The notes beneath the pieces were generated by a model. It was not told where the DNA came from, ran no database searches, and saw nothing but the letters and a program-made list of their open reading frames with translations. Shown here one piece after another: positions 37,198 to 47,891 of a stretch of 64,000 nt of DNA. Every line of letters starts with the position of its first letter. Positions within the stretch are counted from its first letter, which is position 1. This DNA is from Kalmanozyma brasiliensis GHG001 (lineage: Eukaryota; Basidiomycota; Ustilaginomycetes; Ustilaginales): positions 124,001 to 188,000 of the forward strand of contig NW_015961952.1 in assembly GCF_000497045.1 (NCBI RefSeq), in the 5' to 3' direction. A program made the translations under genes and the position numbers.

Positions 37198-37932
37198 CTA
37201 GTCGAATGCAATGCTCGAGAGACCGCCAGTGCCACCAGGCACTCGGACTCGGCGGGTGGGTCGGAAGCCGTTGTTCATCACAGCGTCGTTGCGAACGCCC
37301 TCGTAGACGCCTGCCTTGTCCGAACTGACGTCGTTGTAAAAGGCGGATTCCTGCGACTTGGCAATGTTGCCGCTCGCGGTGCGCCTTGCTGGGGCAGCGC
37401 CAAGGGGCTCGAAACCGTCGTCTACGGGTGCAGGCGCAGCAGGCACGGGAGCTGCGGCGCGGCGAACGGGAGCAGGTGCTTCCTCTTCCTGGTCGGCCTC
37501 ACTGCCAAAGAGAGCGGTGACCTGTGCAGATCCACCACCGGGAAGCTGGCGAACTTTGCGACTGGGACGGAACACCTCGCCCGAGCTGGTGTAGACGACG
37601 TTCTTGTCATTCGATTGCTCTTCAATCTGCTCGAAGCGCTGCTGAGACTGCGGCGCCTGCGGAGGTGCCGACGTTGAGGCAGCTACTGAGTCAGCAGAGG
37701 GAGCCGCGTTGTCCGAGACGGTGAGCTTTCCGATGGTAGCGTACTTGGGCAGCTTGGAGAGTTCGGTAAAGTTGGGTCCGACATGAACATTGTGCTGCTT
37801 GAGGAAAAGGACGAAGTCTTCCTTTGTGAAGACGATGTGGTGCTTCTGAGGCAGGCATCCAAGGTGGTAGGCCCAGTCCTTGGGGTTCGAGTTCTCCTTG
37901 TCAAAGTTGGGGTTGGGCGTGAACGATGTCAT
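37198..37932 (-). CDS. Small protein with R-x-V-R-x-PGG motifs, function unknown
   Basis: A 244-residue single-exon product, not assigned to a pathway. The N-terminal 65 residues look folded (DWAYHLGCLPQKHHIVFTKEDFVLFLKQHN...). The remainder is low-complexity Ala/Pro/Glu. Two motifs resemble each other: PSRKVRQLPGGGSAQVTALFG at mid-protein, and PTRRVRVPGGTGGLSSIAF at the C-terminus. This R-x-V-x-x-PGG-x-S pattern recalls the Jupiter/HN1 family of small microtubule-associated proteins. That similarity is motif-level only. Codon use is like that of the neighbours, so it is probably a real gene. Confidence 0.6.
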   Translation of the reverse strand: MTSFTPNPNFDKENSNPKDWAYHLGCLPQKHHIVFTKEDFVLFLKQHNVHVGPNFTELSKLPKYATIGKLTVSDNAAPSADSVAASTSAPPQAPQSQQRFEQIEEQSNDKNVVYTSSGEVFRPSRKVRQLPGGGSAQVTALFGSEADQEEEAPAPVRRAAAPVPAAPAPVDDGFEPLGAAPARRTASGNIAKSQESAFYNDVSSDKAGVYEGVRNDAVMNNGFRPTRRVRVPGGTGGLSSIAFD

Positions 37933-39306
37933 CTTGAGTTGTCGTCTAGCTGCAGTGTTCTGAATGGATGGGAAGTGAGAGGTCGGATGAGGATGAGTGG
38001 AATGTCAAGATGACGGGAGAACAAAAGCTCGATCTTGAGAACGTAGTCCAAGGTGTTTCCCTCGCTGGCGCCAGAAAGTGTTGTTCTCGAGGAAGCGCAG
38101 CAAAACGCATTTTGGAGAGTCGCCTGCGTGTTGATCTTGAGATGTTTTCGCCCAACCAGGAGGGCACGCGTCCCGCGCGTCCTTTTTGCAGAAGGCTATT
38201 TTTTTCGCAAAATGTTGCGGAAACTCGACTAACAATTTTGTTAAAAGTGGCCTTGCGCTGTTTCGAGGACGCTCCTGGCTACGGAAGTGCCGGATTCATG
38301 TTGACACATCAAGGGCAGTGATCGCAAGGGACACCTCTTCAACCCCTTTTGACTGCTCGAATGCAATATCGGCTGATCAATGAATGATGCAGTGCGATTG
38401 CGCTCTAAGCTGCATCACGTGTCATCGGAAGGCATCCGAGACGGTCACGGCCTGGAGTGTGACGCGCCGAGAAGAGGTCCAAGCTCGTGAATATCTGAGG
38501 TCAAACTGCATATAGGCCCAGGCACCTTTCTGTGGCCGGAATGAAAGCTTTCATCTCCTTCTCAATGGCCATGCGGGTCGCAGACGCAACGAGGCGCCTC
38601 TATGCGGTCCGAGCACGATTGTGCATCTGTTTTCCTTACCATCACTCACCTGGTCTCGAAAGCAGAATCACCAAAGCGGCCTTTCCCGCGGCCCGTTCAT
38701 TCAGACAAACAGAGAGTGCTGCCGTGTCGGTCCGCTCCACTCAAGCTGCATTCAGCTGCGTCACCATCACGGCGTAGCCACTCGCGGCGGGATCGTGCAG
38801 TTGGCCTCTGTTCTCTCACGGTGGGTTCAACTCGAGTTAGACTCAAAATTGAGCCTTCCGTTGCCTGACGGCTATCTCAGCTGTGGATCCTAACCTTGTT
38901 GCTTTTCGCCCATATAAGGCGCTCATTTCCGTGTCTCGATCGACGTCGACCTGTCATCTCCTTCCTTTTCTCGGAAATCCCGACCGTTCTCGACCTTGCA
39001 TCACGACGTCAAGGTTGCTCCTCTCTCTCTGCAGGTTTGCCCGTCGATAAGCTTTCGCCCACCTCGACTTCATCTCGCACACCAACACTCGCGTGCTCAG
39101 CCATTTGACCGAGGCGCTGAACCGTCTACCTCATCAGCCGACCAGCTCAGTGTCCTCTTTGCTTTGTTCCGCAGCTGCTTCATTCGGCAAGCTCAATGTG
39201 CTTCTGCGAATTTGCTCTTCCGCACACCTCTGCCCTCCGCGTCTGCTGCCAGAAACCCGTTTCGGTCTTGCCTTCCGTGGGCTGATCACCTGTTCTCTCG
39301 TCCACC
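37933..39306. other. Divergent intergenic region, PGG protein / MIF4G-like
   Basis: 1.37 kb between two start codons; short ORFs only and no recognisable element. The last 400 bp, C/T-rich, probably include the leader of the MIF4G-like gene. Confidence 0.5.
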
Positions 39307-41154
39307 ATGCTGCACAGCCCACCTCCTTCCTTCTACAAGGATCCGTTCCACTTCGCCTCGAGCAGCCCCGAAAGGGTCACCTCGCCCTACATCGCCACAC
39401 GTGCCAATCCCTACTCCTCCAAATCGCAAAATACTCAATTTCACACCCCGCTGCGCAGCACGGCTCAGCTCGGTCCCATCGGTCCTCGACTCTATACTCC
39501 TACGATTCCCACACAGTCTCTGTCACTTGACCTTGGCTCTACAGAGCACCTATACACCTCCTTGGAGGCTTCGGCTCGATCGCCGCGATGCTCCTCTAGG
39601 CCCGAACCCTCTTTGAACGTGAGACCGCCCATGCCAACCATGGTCAAGTCCAAATCTCGCCCCGTCAAAGCGCTGGCACTGAGCGCCGACCAAGCAGCGG
39701 CCAAGCGCTCCAATCATGGTAAGGTCGAGAACGCAGCCGCGACCAAGCGGCGCAGAAATGTCGCAGAAACCTCAAAGCTGCAAAGCAAGGGCAACGGCGT
39801 CGCAAGCCGTACAGCGATGCTACCCGGAGTGCGACACGTCACCTCCGCCTCCATCTCTCCGCTTGCCGGCCCGAGGAAGCCAGCGATAGTCTTGCCTGAG
39901 ATTACCATCCGGTCGCCTACGCCTGAGCCCGAGCTATCCGTAGAGCAGGTGCTTGAAGCCGACGTAGACTATGCAGCGCTGCGTGCTGACAAGAGCGCGA
40001 CGCTCGACGCAGACATTCTCCTCCAAGATCTCAACGCTGACATGACCAAGCTGGAAGACGGCATCGACGACGTTCTCAGCAAGTACCTCGATGTTCGCAA
40101 GTGTCAGCCCGCCATCTACAACGAGCTTCTCCGCAGCTTGGCTTCGTCACTCAGCAGAATGTACTGCTATGTCGAGGAGCCCGAATCGGATCTTGGCTTG
40201 GCCAGACTTCGAGCCATCACAACCCACTGCAGCAAGCATGTCGTCACCGGCTTTTTCCATCTCCTCGAAGATGAACGTGCACCCTACGGCACACCATCGA
40301 GTATTGCTCTCGTCTCGTCCAATCTTGGTCGTGATTTGGACGATACCGTCGACTGGTGTTGTCGTATCATGAACGGACCCAGCCGCCACCAGTGGAATTT
40401 GGATCACGGCGGTCTCTTCCGCAACGTGCTCCACGCCGAGCTAGACGCCATCCTCCGTCGTGGCTTGGACATCACGGGCACGGACAGCAGCTTGGCTCTT
40501 CCTCCGGAGGAGAGGCCTTCAAGGAAGCGAGCTATCAACGACGAGGATGAGGAGAACGACGTCTCCGCATCGCCTCGTCCCGGGAGCAGCGAGTGGATCG
40601 ATCAGATGGAGGAGCGCAAGCAGTTGGCACAGCAGGGCCACGATATGGACATGTTCACCACCCGCGATGTGATCATCTTTGTCGGCGAACTGGTGCTTCA
40701 CGATGTCATCGCTACACCAATCCTAGCGCAATGGCTGGACCGCTTCCTTGTTCACACGGTGTACGTTGGTGTGCCGTCGAACTGGGAAATTGAGTGCGCG
40801 TTAGCACTCCTCGCCACCGTCGGAGCCGTGCTTGAACGAGACCGCCACGACGATGACACATCCATCTCCGATGCAGAGCCGCCTGAGCCGACCTTGAAGA
40901 TTTCCCTGTCACCTCCTCGGCTGCTCAACCTTGACAGCCAAGATCGGCAGGCACACGAAGCAAGCCCCTTCAGATCGAGCAACGACCCGGACGTCCTCAG
41001 CAAAACCATGGGCCGAGTGCAACAGCTCATCGACCAAGCGGATGTCAGTGCAGTGGCACGCGAATGGCTCATTGAGCTGCAGCGGCTCCGCGAACGAGGA
41101 TGGACGAACTTCGCGGTTGATTCCGACTCGGACGACGGGACCGGCAGCGATTGA
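39307..41154 (+). CDS. MIF4G-like helical-repeat protein, function unknown
   Basis: A 615-residue single-exon product. The N-terminal 200 residues are disordered, Ser/Pro-rich, with a nuclear-localisation-like KRRRN. From about residue 215 a helical region begins. Its C-terminal part matches the MIF4G plan: FTTRDVIIFVGELVLHDVI with ILAQWLDRFL, then WEIECALALLATVGAVLERD, then VQQLIDQADVSAVAREWLIELQRLRERGW. The last helix recalls the L-R-x-x-x-W end of eIF4G, Nom1, Cwc22 and Paip1 MIF4G domains. The middle repeats are too divergent to assign. An acidic tail ends DSDSDDGTGSD. A role in translation or mRNA metabolism is a guess from the fold. Confidence 0.6.
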   Translation: MLHSPPPSFYKDPFHFASSSPERVTSPYIATRANPYSSKSQNTQFHTPLRSTAQLGPIGPRLYTPTIPTQSLSLDLGSTEHLYTSLEASARSPRCSSRPEPSLNVRPPMPTMVKSKSRPVKALALSADQAAAKRSNHGKVENAAATKRRRNVAETSKLQSKGNGVASRTAMLPGVRHVTSASISPLAGPRKPAIVLPEITIRSPTPEPELSVEQVLEADVDYAALRADKSATLDADILLQDLNADMTKLEDGIDDVLSKYLDVRKCQPAIYNELLRSLASSLSRMYCYVEEPESDLGLARLRAITTHCSKHVVTGFFHLLEDERAPYGTPSSIALVSSNLGRDLDDTVDWCCRIMNGPSRHQWNLDHGGLFRNVLHAELDAILRRGLDITGTDSSLALPPEERPSRKRAINDEDEENDVSASPRPGSSEWIDQMEERKQLAQQGHDMDMFTTRDVIIFVGELVLHDVIATPILAQWLDRFLVHTVYVGVPSNWEIECALALLATVGAVLERDRHDDDTSISDAEPPEPTLKISLSPPRLLNLDSQDRQAHEASPFRSSNDPDVLSKTMGRVQQLIDQADVSAVAREWLIELQRLRERGWTNFAVDSDSDDGTGSD

Positions 41155-41425
41155 TGGGGGAGTTTGCGTAGGAGCTGAGAGCCACGAATTCTTTTGAAAC
41201 ATGTCTTGTAATACTGCGATGTAACAATCTAAGCGAAAATATTGCGGGACCGGAGCCGAAGAATTGAGAAGCTTTGAGGAGCCATTTTGGATTTTTTTCT
41301 GGCTGCTCTTTGACCTTGCCTCTTGATCTTGCTATCATCCCACCATACACGCTCACAAAGTCTTCGCCTTGCCTCATCCGTCGGACGTCAAGTGACAGCA
41401 CTGCTCGAAGACAAAGACCTGCATC

Positions 41426-42040
41426 ATGTCTCTACTACGCAGCGCAGTCGCGCGGCCATTGCGGGCTGCTGTCTCGGCGAAGGCAACGCTCCGAACTACC
41501 CTGGCCGGGCCCTCCTCGATCCCCGCTGCCACAGACATCAGCATGCTCTGTCGCTCCTTTGCATCGACATCCCTCGCTCACGCGGACAACAAATCCACAT
41601 CATCGACTTTGACCGGCAAGTCGGCAGCGTCGACCTACACAGCCATTCTCGACTCACTCCAGGACTCCTATGAGAAATCCACGCGCGGGACGGGTTCGCG
41701 CTTCTCTCGCCCCTCCGATGGCCGTCGTGGCTACGTCGAGGACCTCGAGGCCGACTGGGCAAGTCGAGCAGTGTACGGCGAGCAGAGTTGGCCAGCAACG
41801 CCATTCAGTGGTCGAAGCATCCGCGTCACTCCACAGGCAGACCCAGCACGAGCCTACGCTCAACTCGCAGTGCTACTCAGGAGGAATAACATCCGACAGG
41901 AACTCAGGCTGCAGCAGAGGTACGAAAAGCCAAACGAGGAGAGGAGGAGGAAGAAGAGTGAGAGGCATAGGAGAAGGTTCGCAGATATGGTCCGGAGGAA
42001 GGTCCAACTTGTGATGGCTATCAAGGCTCGTGGTGCTTAG
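41426..42040 (+). CDS. MRP21: Mitochondrial small-subunit ribosomal protein bS21m
   Basis: A 204-residue protein. A basic, Ser/Ala-rich mitochondrial presequence (MSLLRSAVARPLRAAVSAKA) precedes a linker and a C-terminal bS21 domain from about residue 128: GRSIRVTPQADPARAYAQL, LLRRNNIRQELRLQQRYEKP, RRRKKSERHRRRFADMVRR. The KSERHRRRF end is a hallmark of fungal Mrp21. It functions in the mitoribosome small subunit. It is convergent with UTP21 (152 bp). Confidence 0.9.
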   Translation: MSLLRSAVARPLRAAVSAKATLRTTLAGPSSIPAATDISMLCRSFASTSLAHADNKSTSSTLTGKSAASTYTAILDSLQDSYEKSTRGTGSRFSRPSDGRRGYVEDLEADWASRAVYGEQSWPATPFSGRSIRVTPQADPARAYAQLAVLLRRNNIRQELRLQQRYEKPNEERRRKKSERHRRRFADMVRRKVQLVMAIKARGA

Positions 42041-42192
42041 CGTCGTGAGGAGAGGCGCAGAGGACTCGTGGGCTCATTTGTAAACGCAGCCTTTCTTCAC
42101 GCATGCAACGGATCTCAGCTGCACAATCATCGCTGGCGAACGCAGAAAGACAGAGTGGATCAAAGAAAGATAGGAAAGATTGTGAGTGAGAT

Positions 42193-45100
42193 TCAAGTCA
42201 TCGGTAGGCCACGCAAGAACGCGAGAGTGCCCAAGCAGTGGTCCAGCAGCCCATTGAGACGGTTGCTCTCGGCCACCTGCACCCGGATCAACTTCCGAAT
42301 CACGCTCTTGAGCTTTTTCACCTCCTCCTCGTCCACCTCTCCAAACTCGTCATCCATCTCCTCATCCTCTCCGTCCACCTCGTTAGCGCTCGGATTGACA
42401 ATCTGCAGCATGAGATCGGTATGCACCTTGAGCAATGTAGCCAACAACGCCTGGACCGCTTCGTAATCGCGATGCTGCTTGAGACGCTTCAACAGCATGG
42501 TGAGGAACGACACCAGGTCGTCTGCGTTCGACAGCGAACGGATCTCCAAATCCAACTGCGGCGTCGAAAGCGTTTCGAGGTAGAGGAAGAATCCCGACAC
42601 GTCGCCCTTTTCCACCGCCGCATCGAGTCGCTCTTGGAACTCGGTCTTGAAGCTCACGCCTCCGGAGGAGAAGATGGTGGATCGTTCGCCCTGTTCCGGT
42701 GCCTCGGCGTCTTCACCGGCCGGTGCGGTGGGATCGAACTTGAAGTCGACACCAGACACCGTCTGGGGTAGGAAGAAGGGCGCACGCTTGGCGTCCGGTT
42801 TCTGAGGTGCCGATTTGGGCTTGTTGCGCAACTTGATCGTGTCGAGGTTGATGAGGGTCATCCAGCGAGCACGGGGCATGGTCGACAGCGTCACCAGCCC
42901 GCCCTCTCCCTGACTCGAATCCACCAGCTGCGGCGGTGAGGTGTAGACACGTTGCAGCTCGGGCTCGCCCACCGAAAGCATCGACTCGGAGAACTCGGCC
43001 AGCGCCGCATCTTCAATGTCGCCCTGCACCGTCGGCAGCGCTACAGCTGTTGCGTCCTCATCTTCTTCCACCACCTCGGCCAGCTCGTCCAGACCCTGCA
43101 GGGCGACAGGTGAGAATTGGGCTTTGTTGGCCCACAGATAGATGCCCACACTGTCGACGTGCGCGGTGGCCAGGAAGTCGCCTGTCGGGGAGAAGGTGAC
43201 GGACGTAGCGATGCTGGCCACCTTGAAGGCGTCGATGAGACGAGATGAGGGGATGTCGAACGTGCGGATGACAGCATCCATCGACGTGGCGACGATCCAT
43301 CGCGCGTCGTTGCTGAAGCAGGCATCGAGGATGCGACCGCGGAACCCGACAAATTCTCGCACCACGCGGCGCGTCTCGATGTCCACAAGCCGAAGCACCA
43401 GGTCGTCAGAGACAACGAGGAGCAAATTCGAATCGCGGTGGAGCTGAATCGACGAGATACCAGAAGCAGAGATGGTGGTGCGGTGGAGCAAGTCGGTCGA
43501 GGTAAAGTCATACCACGAGAGCTTGCCGTCCATGGTGCTGATGATTACGAATCGGTTGAGCGCATCCGTGGCGATGCCGGTCACCGCTGAGCCTTTGACG
43601 CGGGCATGGAGCGCCGCCTGCGCTTTCTTAGATCCGGCCGGGAACTCTTTTGCCTTAGTCGGCCCCATCGGGTCGACAGGACGAGTATCGTACGTCCTAC
43701 GATGCACGTAAGACTGCATGTTGTAAGCCTCGACCAAACCCTCCGAGTTGCCTACGAGGGCAAAGTTGCCGCACGCACTGACACAGCCCGTCCTGGCCTC
43801 GGCGATGATCTTTTTGTCGGCCGAGGCGGAGAGCGGCTTCTTGCCCATCCGCTTGTCCCTCACCGTCCATGTGTTGGCAAACTGCCGACCCTGGTGGGTC
43901 GTCAGCACGTCGTCCCAGTCGCGACTGCGCGTCAAGCTGAACGACAGCGAGCTGGCGGCGGGCAACTTGAGCGACGAGACCGACACCGAAAGCTGATTGC
44001 TCCTCTTCTGCAGTTCACCTTGGCTCAGCTCGTGCGAACGCGAGTCTCGAACCACCGAGATGCTGCGGATGGAACGATCGCGGCCGGCAGAGAGGATCTC
44101 TTTGCCTTCTTCGCCGTAGTAGCGGATAAGGTGAGGCGGTTGGTGATGACCCGATCGGCCCTTGAGGAGACGCGGAGGCATGGAGGCGGATTCGAAGAAC
44201 CACTGCTTGCAGCTGTTGTCGCCACCGGACGAGATGAGCAGGGGCTGGCCTGGCACGAACTCGATGCTGCCTACACCGCCGTCGTGGGCGTCCTGGATCG
44301 AGTACGTCAGTCTGGGGCCGTTGTTAGCAGAGCTAGGTCCCGAACCAGAAGCGGGCTCGAGGTCGAAGATGCTGATGTTGCCCGAGTTGGTGGCGATGGC
44401 TACCGAGTGCTGCTTGCCGTCGGAGCGGAAGGAGATCGACCCAGAGGAAAGGCCACCAGATGCATGGATCGAGAAGAGACTCTCGTCCAGGCGTATGTCG
44501 TGCAAGAGAACGTGTCCGTCAGCGAAGCCAACCGCGACCACGTCGACAGCGGGAGATTGGGTGAGGTTGACGATGGCAGCGGTGGAGGCGCCAGAGCTGG
44601 GTCCCGCAGCAGCACCTCGAAGCTGCTCTGCTTCGTAAGCGTGGACAAGCGAGCCTGTTCGGATGTTCCAGAGCGCCAGCTGGCCGTCGGTCGAGCCGAT
44701 CAAGATCTTGTTGAGGTAGGTGGCAGGATGAAGGAGCGAGCTGGCAACAAAGTCGTTGGGCAAATCGATGCGCCTGATGAGTTCGGTGCTTGCGATGGAC
44801 CATGTGAAGACGCTGCGGCCGTCGGAAGAGATTGCTGCGATCGTGTCGCCGAAGACGATCAAGGAGGACAGCTGAGTGCCCTCGCCATCTTGCGAGTCGG
44901 CCACAGTGATGTCTGCGTCCGAAACCGAGTCCAAGTCCGAGTCTGAGCTTTCCTCGTCCTCGTCATCGGAGTCAGTCTGTCGTCCGTTTGGCTTGTTGAA
45001 TCGTGCCATGATACGGTCTACTGTATCATAGACAGCATCGACCTTTCCGCGCTTGAAGCGATACACCTTGGTCCCTGCTGCGGCGAGAACGGCATCTGGG

Positions 45101-45504
45101 CTGAGCGAAATGACGAGCGAAGTGATGGGCGCTTGGAGGGATGTCGAAACGAAAAGGAGCGTCATCCTCTCAGCATCCCACATGGCCCAGCTGTCACCAA
45201 GACAAGTGATGACGTTGACGTCAGGTGTCGTGGCGTCCTTGCCGCCGAACCGGGTCTGAAGTGCGAAGGGAACATCGTTGCTGATGAGGCCGAGAGCACG
45301 GAAGGGTGCGAAGAGTCTGTTTCGGGATACGATCTTGCGAGGTGCGGGCGGGCTGGACGATGAAGCTAGCTCTTGATCGGTCTGGCCATTGGATCGATGC
45401 TTTCTTCTCTTGGATGTAGGTTCCGTATGTGAAGGTGTCGCGGAGGACGTCGAAGCCTTGCCGTTGACAGCCTGAACGGCTGACTTGGCCACCTTGGACG
45501 GCAT
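42193..45504 (-). CDS. UTP21: U3 snoRNP/SSU processome WD-repeat protein Utp21 (WDR36)
   Basis: A 1103-residue single-exon protein. Following RKIVSRNRLFAPFRALGLISNDVPF, the canonical Utp21 start, are two seven-bladed WD40 propellers with many GH/WD-like repeats. The C-terminal Utp21 domain includes VSGFFLYLETLSTPQLDLEI and LLATLLKVHTDLMLQIVNPS. It belongs to the UTP-B module that acts on the 5' ETS of pre-rRNA in the nucleolus. The ATG at 45504 is chosen because the 71 upstream open codons lack an ATG and similarity. It is divergent from HAS1, another ribosome-assembly gene, with A4T3-type elements in the shared promoter. Confidence 0.93.
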   Translation of the reverse strand: MPSKVAKSAVQAVNGKASTSSATPSHTEPTSKRRKHRSNGQTDQELASSSSPPAPRKIVSRNRLFAPFRALGLISNDVPFALQTRFGGKDATTPDVNVITCLGDSWAMWDAERMTLLFVSTSLQAPITSLVISLSPDAVLAAAGTKVYRFKRGKVDAVYDTVDRIMARFNKPNGRQTDSDDEDEESSDSDLDSVSDADITVADSQDGEGTQLSSLIVFGDTIAAISSDGRSVFTWSIASTELIRRIDLPNDFVASSLLHPATYLNKILIGSTDGQLALWNIRTGSLVHAYEAEQLRGAAAGPSSGASTAAIVNLTQSPAVDVVAVGFADGHVLLHDIRLDESLFSIHASGGLSSGSISFRSDGKQHSVAIATNSGNISIFDLEPASGSGPSSANNGPRLTYSIQDAHDGGVGSIEFVPGQPLLISSGGDNSCKQWFFESASMPPRLLKGRSGHHQPPHLIRYYGEEGKEILSAGRDRSIRSISVVRDSRSHELSQGELQKRSNQLSVSVSSLKLPAASSLSFSLTRSRDWDDVLTTHQGRQFANTWTVRDKRMGKKPLSASADKKIIAEARTGCVSACGNFALVGNSEGLVEAYNMQSYVHRRTYDTRPVDPMGPTKAKEFPAGSKKAQAALHARVKGSAVTGIATDALNRFVIISTMDGKLSWYDFTSTDLLHRTTISASGISSIQLHRDSNLLLVVSDDLVLRLVDIETRRVVREFVGFRGRILDACFSNDARWIVATSMDAVIRTFDIPSSRLIDAFKVASIATSVTFSPTGDFLATAHVDSVGIYLWANKAQFSPVALQGLDELAEVVEEDEDATAVALPTVQGDIEDAALAEFSESMLSVGEPELQRVYTSPPQLVDSSQGEGGLVTLSTMPRARWMTLINLDTIKLRNKPKSAPQKPDAKRAPFFLPQTVSGVDFKFDPTAPAGEDAEAPEQGERSTIFSSGGVSFKTEFQERLDAAVEKGDVSGFFLYLETLSTPQLDLEIRSLSNADDLVSFLTMLLKRLKQHRDYEAVQALLATLLKVHTDLMLQIVNPSANEVDGEDEEMDDEFGEVDEEEVKKLKSVIRKLIRVQVAESNRLNGLLDHCLGTLAFLRGLPMT

Positions 45505-46042
45505 CCTCGGTACGACCTGTAGCAAGTTGCGGCTTGCAGATGTGGTACGTGACCCGGAATGTGATGCTCGTGGAGCTGGTGCTGGTTCCTTGAGATGGTA
45601 AGCGTTCGAGGCCAGGTTGTTGAACACGACGAGGATGCTCGAGCGAGGCTCAGTTGGAAGAAATTGAGCTCGAGAAAATTTCTCCACACCAAACCCTGTC
45701 TCTTGACAAAAAAACAAAAGAAAAAGAACCGACTCGGAACTCGGATTTCTCTTCGAGCTCGTCAGGCAGAAGACTGCTAAAGTGCCTCAGCTCGCTCTCA
45801 TTGTCTCGAAAAAGTCAGGCTGAGCCTGCAAAATTTGGCAAATTTGAAGAAAGTTGAGAAGGACGAGAAAGCTGCTCACCATCAAGCCCCTTCTCTACCA
45901 CATCCCTCGGCATTACACCCTAGCCGTCTTCTCAACTCACCATCTTCTCCACCAAACAGCAACACCGTGAAGGACAGGATCACGAAGGAGCAGGATTTCT
46001 TTCGAAAGAAACGCAGCAGTCGTCATCTCACAGCTGACAGCC
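45505..46042. promoter_or_regulatory. Bidirectional promoter UTP21 / HAS1 with RRPE-like AAAATTT elements
   Basis: 538 bp shared by two ribosome-biogenesis genes. A palindromic GAGAAAATTTCTC at 45672-45684, and CAAAATTTG (45829-45837) next to GCAAATTTGA (45838-45847), resemble the yeast rRNA-processing element core AAAATTTT. That element drives coordinated ribosome-assembly expression in ascomycetes. Its use in smuts is inference. Confidence 0.45.
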
Positions 46043-47755
46043 ATGGCGCCACCGAAGAACATCGACGTGGACGCCGAGTCCGAGCTCGCCTCGCAGCTTG
46101 CCGCCGATGTCGCAGCCGCCGAGTCATCGACCGCTGCCAAGGCAAAGGCATCCTCATCCTCCTCCTCCAGCACACCAGCAGCTGAGCGACAGCCCTTCTC
46201 CGCCCTCGACCTCTCGGAACCCACCCGCAAGGCTATCGACGCCATGGGCTTCAAGACCATGACCGAGGTGCAAGCACGAACCATCCCACCTCTCATGGCC
46301 GGCAAGGATGTGCTTGGTGCTGCACAGACCGGATCCGGAAAGACGCTCTCGTTCCTTATTCCCGCTATCGAGATGCTGCACAGGCTCAAGTTCAAGCCAA
46401 GAAACGGCACAGGGGCCATCATCATCTCTCCAACCCGCGAACTCGCGCTTCAGATCTTTGGCGTGGCGAAGGAGCTCATGGCGCATCATCACCAGACTTT
46501 CGGCATCATCATGGGTGGCGCAAATCGTCGCGCAGAGGCAGACAAGCTGCAAAAGGGCGTGAATCTGATCGTCGCTACGCCAGGTCGACTGCTCGACCAC
46601 CTCCAGAACACCAAGGGCTTTGTCTTTTCGAATCTCAAGGCGCTTTGTATCGACGAGGCGGACCGTATCCTCGAGATTGGTTTCGAGGATGAGATGCGAC
46701 AGATTGTCAAGATCCTGCCTAACGACAATCGACAGAGCATGCTCTTCTCAGCGACGCAGACCACCAAGGTGCAAGATTTGGCGCGTGTCTCGCTCCGGCC
46801 CGGTCCTCTCTACATCAACGTTCACGCAGACCTGGCAGCGAGCACAGTGTCGCGCCTCGAGCAAGGCTACGTCGTGTGCGAATCAGACCGCCGCTTCCTC
46901 CTCCTCTTCACGTTCCTCAAGAAGAACGCGGGCAAGAAGATCATTGTCTTCATGAGCTCGTGCAATTCGGTCAAGTACCACTCGGATCTGCTCAACTTCA
47001 TCGACGTCCCCGTGCTCGACCTGCACGGCAAGCAGAAGCAGCAGAAGCGCACCAACACGTTCTTCGAATACTGCAACGCGCCCTCTGGAACTTTGCTCTG
47101 CACGGACGTGGCAGCTCGAGGTCTCGACATCCCTAGCGTCGACTGGATCATCCAGTTTGATCCACCCGATGATCCGCGTGACTACATCCACCGCGTCGGC
47201 CGTACCGCGCGTGCGGGCAACAGCGGCAAGTCGCTCCTCTTCCTGCTCCCTACCGAGCTCGGTTTCCTCCGCTTCCTCAAAGTGGCCAAAGTGCCGTTGA
47301 ATGAATACACCTTCCCCTCGGACAAGGTGGCAAACGTTCAAGGTCAACTCGAGAAGCTCATCAGCAAGAACTTCTACCTCCACGAATCGGCACGCGATGG
47401 CTACCGATCCTATCTGCAGGCGTACGGATCGTACTCGTTGAAACGCATCTTCGACATTCACAAGCTGGACCTGGCCAAGGTGGCAAAGGCCTACGGATTC
47501 GCCGTGCCCCCCAAGGTCAATATTACAATCGGCGCTGGGTTGAAGGCGCCATCTGGCGGGAGCGGGGGAAAGAGGAAGGAGATCGATGCCGACGGCGAGG
47601 GAGAGGGCGAGGATGAGATCAACCCAAAGAGGGGGCTGAGCGACAGGAGAGCGTACTACAGGAGGAATCACCAGAACGGCGGTGGCAAGGATCATTTCAA
47701 GAAGTCCGGGGCCAATGCGACGGGCAACAGGGGCGGCAAGCAGTGGTCGAGGTGA
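46043..47755 (+). CDS. HAS1: DEAD-box RNA helicase Has1
   Basis: A 570-residue helicase. An Ala/Ser-rich N-terminus precedes the Q-motif region ([15 protein letters not shown]). Motif I is AAQTGSGKT near residue 93, motif Ia PTRELALQ, motif [13 protein letters not shown] near 203, motif III SAT and motif [12 protein letters not shown]. The C-terminal block [18 protein letters not shown] is the Has1/DDX18 signature. A Gly/Arg-rich tail follows. It acts in both 40S and 60S assembly and releases snoRNAs in the nucleolus. No intron. It is convergent with the HOS1-like gene. Confidence 0.95.
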   Translation: MAPPKNIDVDAESELASQLAADVAAAESSTAAKAKASSSSSSSTPAAERQPFSALDLSEPTRKAIDAMGFKTMTEVQARTIPPLMAGKDVLGAAQTGSGKTLSFLIPAIEMLHRLKFKPRNGTGAIIISPTRELALQIFGVAKELMAHHHQTFGIIMGGANRRAEADKLQKGVNLIVATPGRLLDHLQNTKGFVFSNLKALCIDEADRILEIGFEDEMRQIVKILPNDNRQSMLFSATQTTKVQDLARVSLRPGPLYINVHADLAASTVSRLEQGYVVCESDRRFLLLFTFLKKNAGKKIIVFMSSCNSVKYHSDLLNFIDVPVLDLHGKQKQQKRTNTFFEYCNAPSGTLLCTDVAARGLDIPSVDWIIQFDPPDDPRDYIHRVGRTARAGNSGKSLLFLLPTELGFLRFLKVAKVPLNEYTFPSDKVANVQGQLEKLISKNFYLHESARDGYRSYLQAYGSYSLKRIFDIHKLDLAKVAKAYGFAVPPKVNITIGAGLKAPSGGSGGKRKEIDADGEGEGEDEINPKRGLSDRRAYYRRNHQNGGGKDHFKKSGANATGNRGGKQWSR

Positions 47756-47891
47756 TGGTCAAGCGTTCCATTCGCTCGTCTTGTGTTCTTGAGATCCTCG
47801 CATGTATTCCAGTATTCACGCAACACGATTTGGACTTCAGAGAATCACCGAAGTCCGTAGTTGAACCGAATGAAACTGTGATATACGCGAG

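Noticed and set aside
38820..38850. GGGTTCAACTCGAGT resembling a tRNA T-arm
   Set aside because: No matching acceptor, D or anticodon arms around it; no tRNA found elsewhere in the window either.
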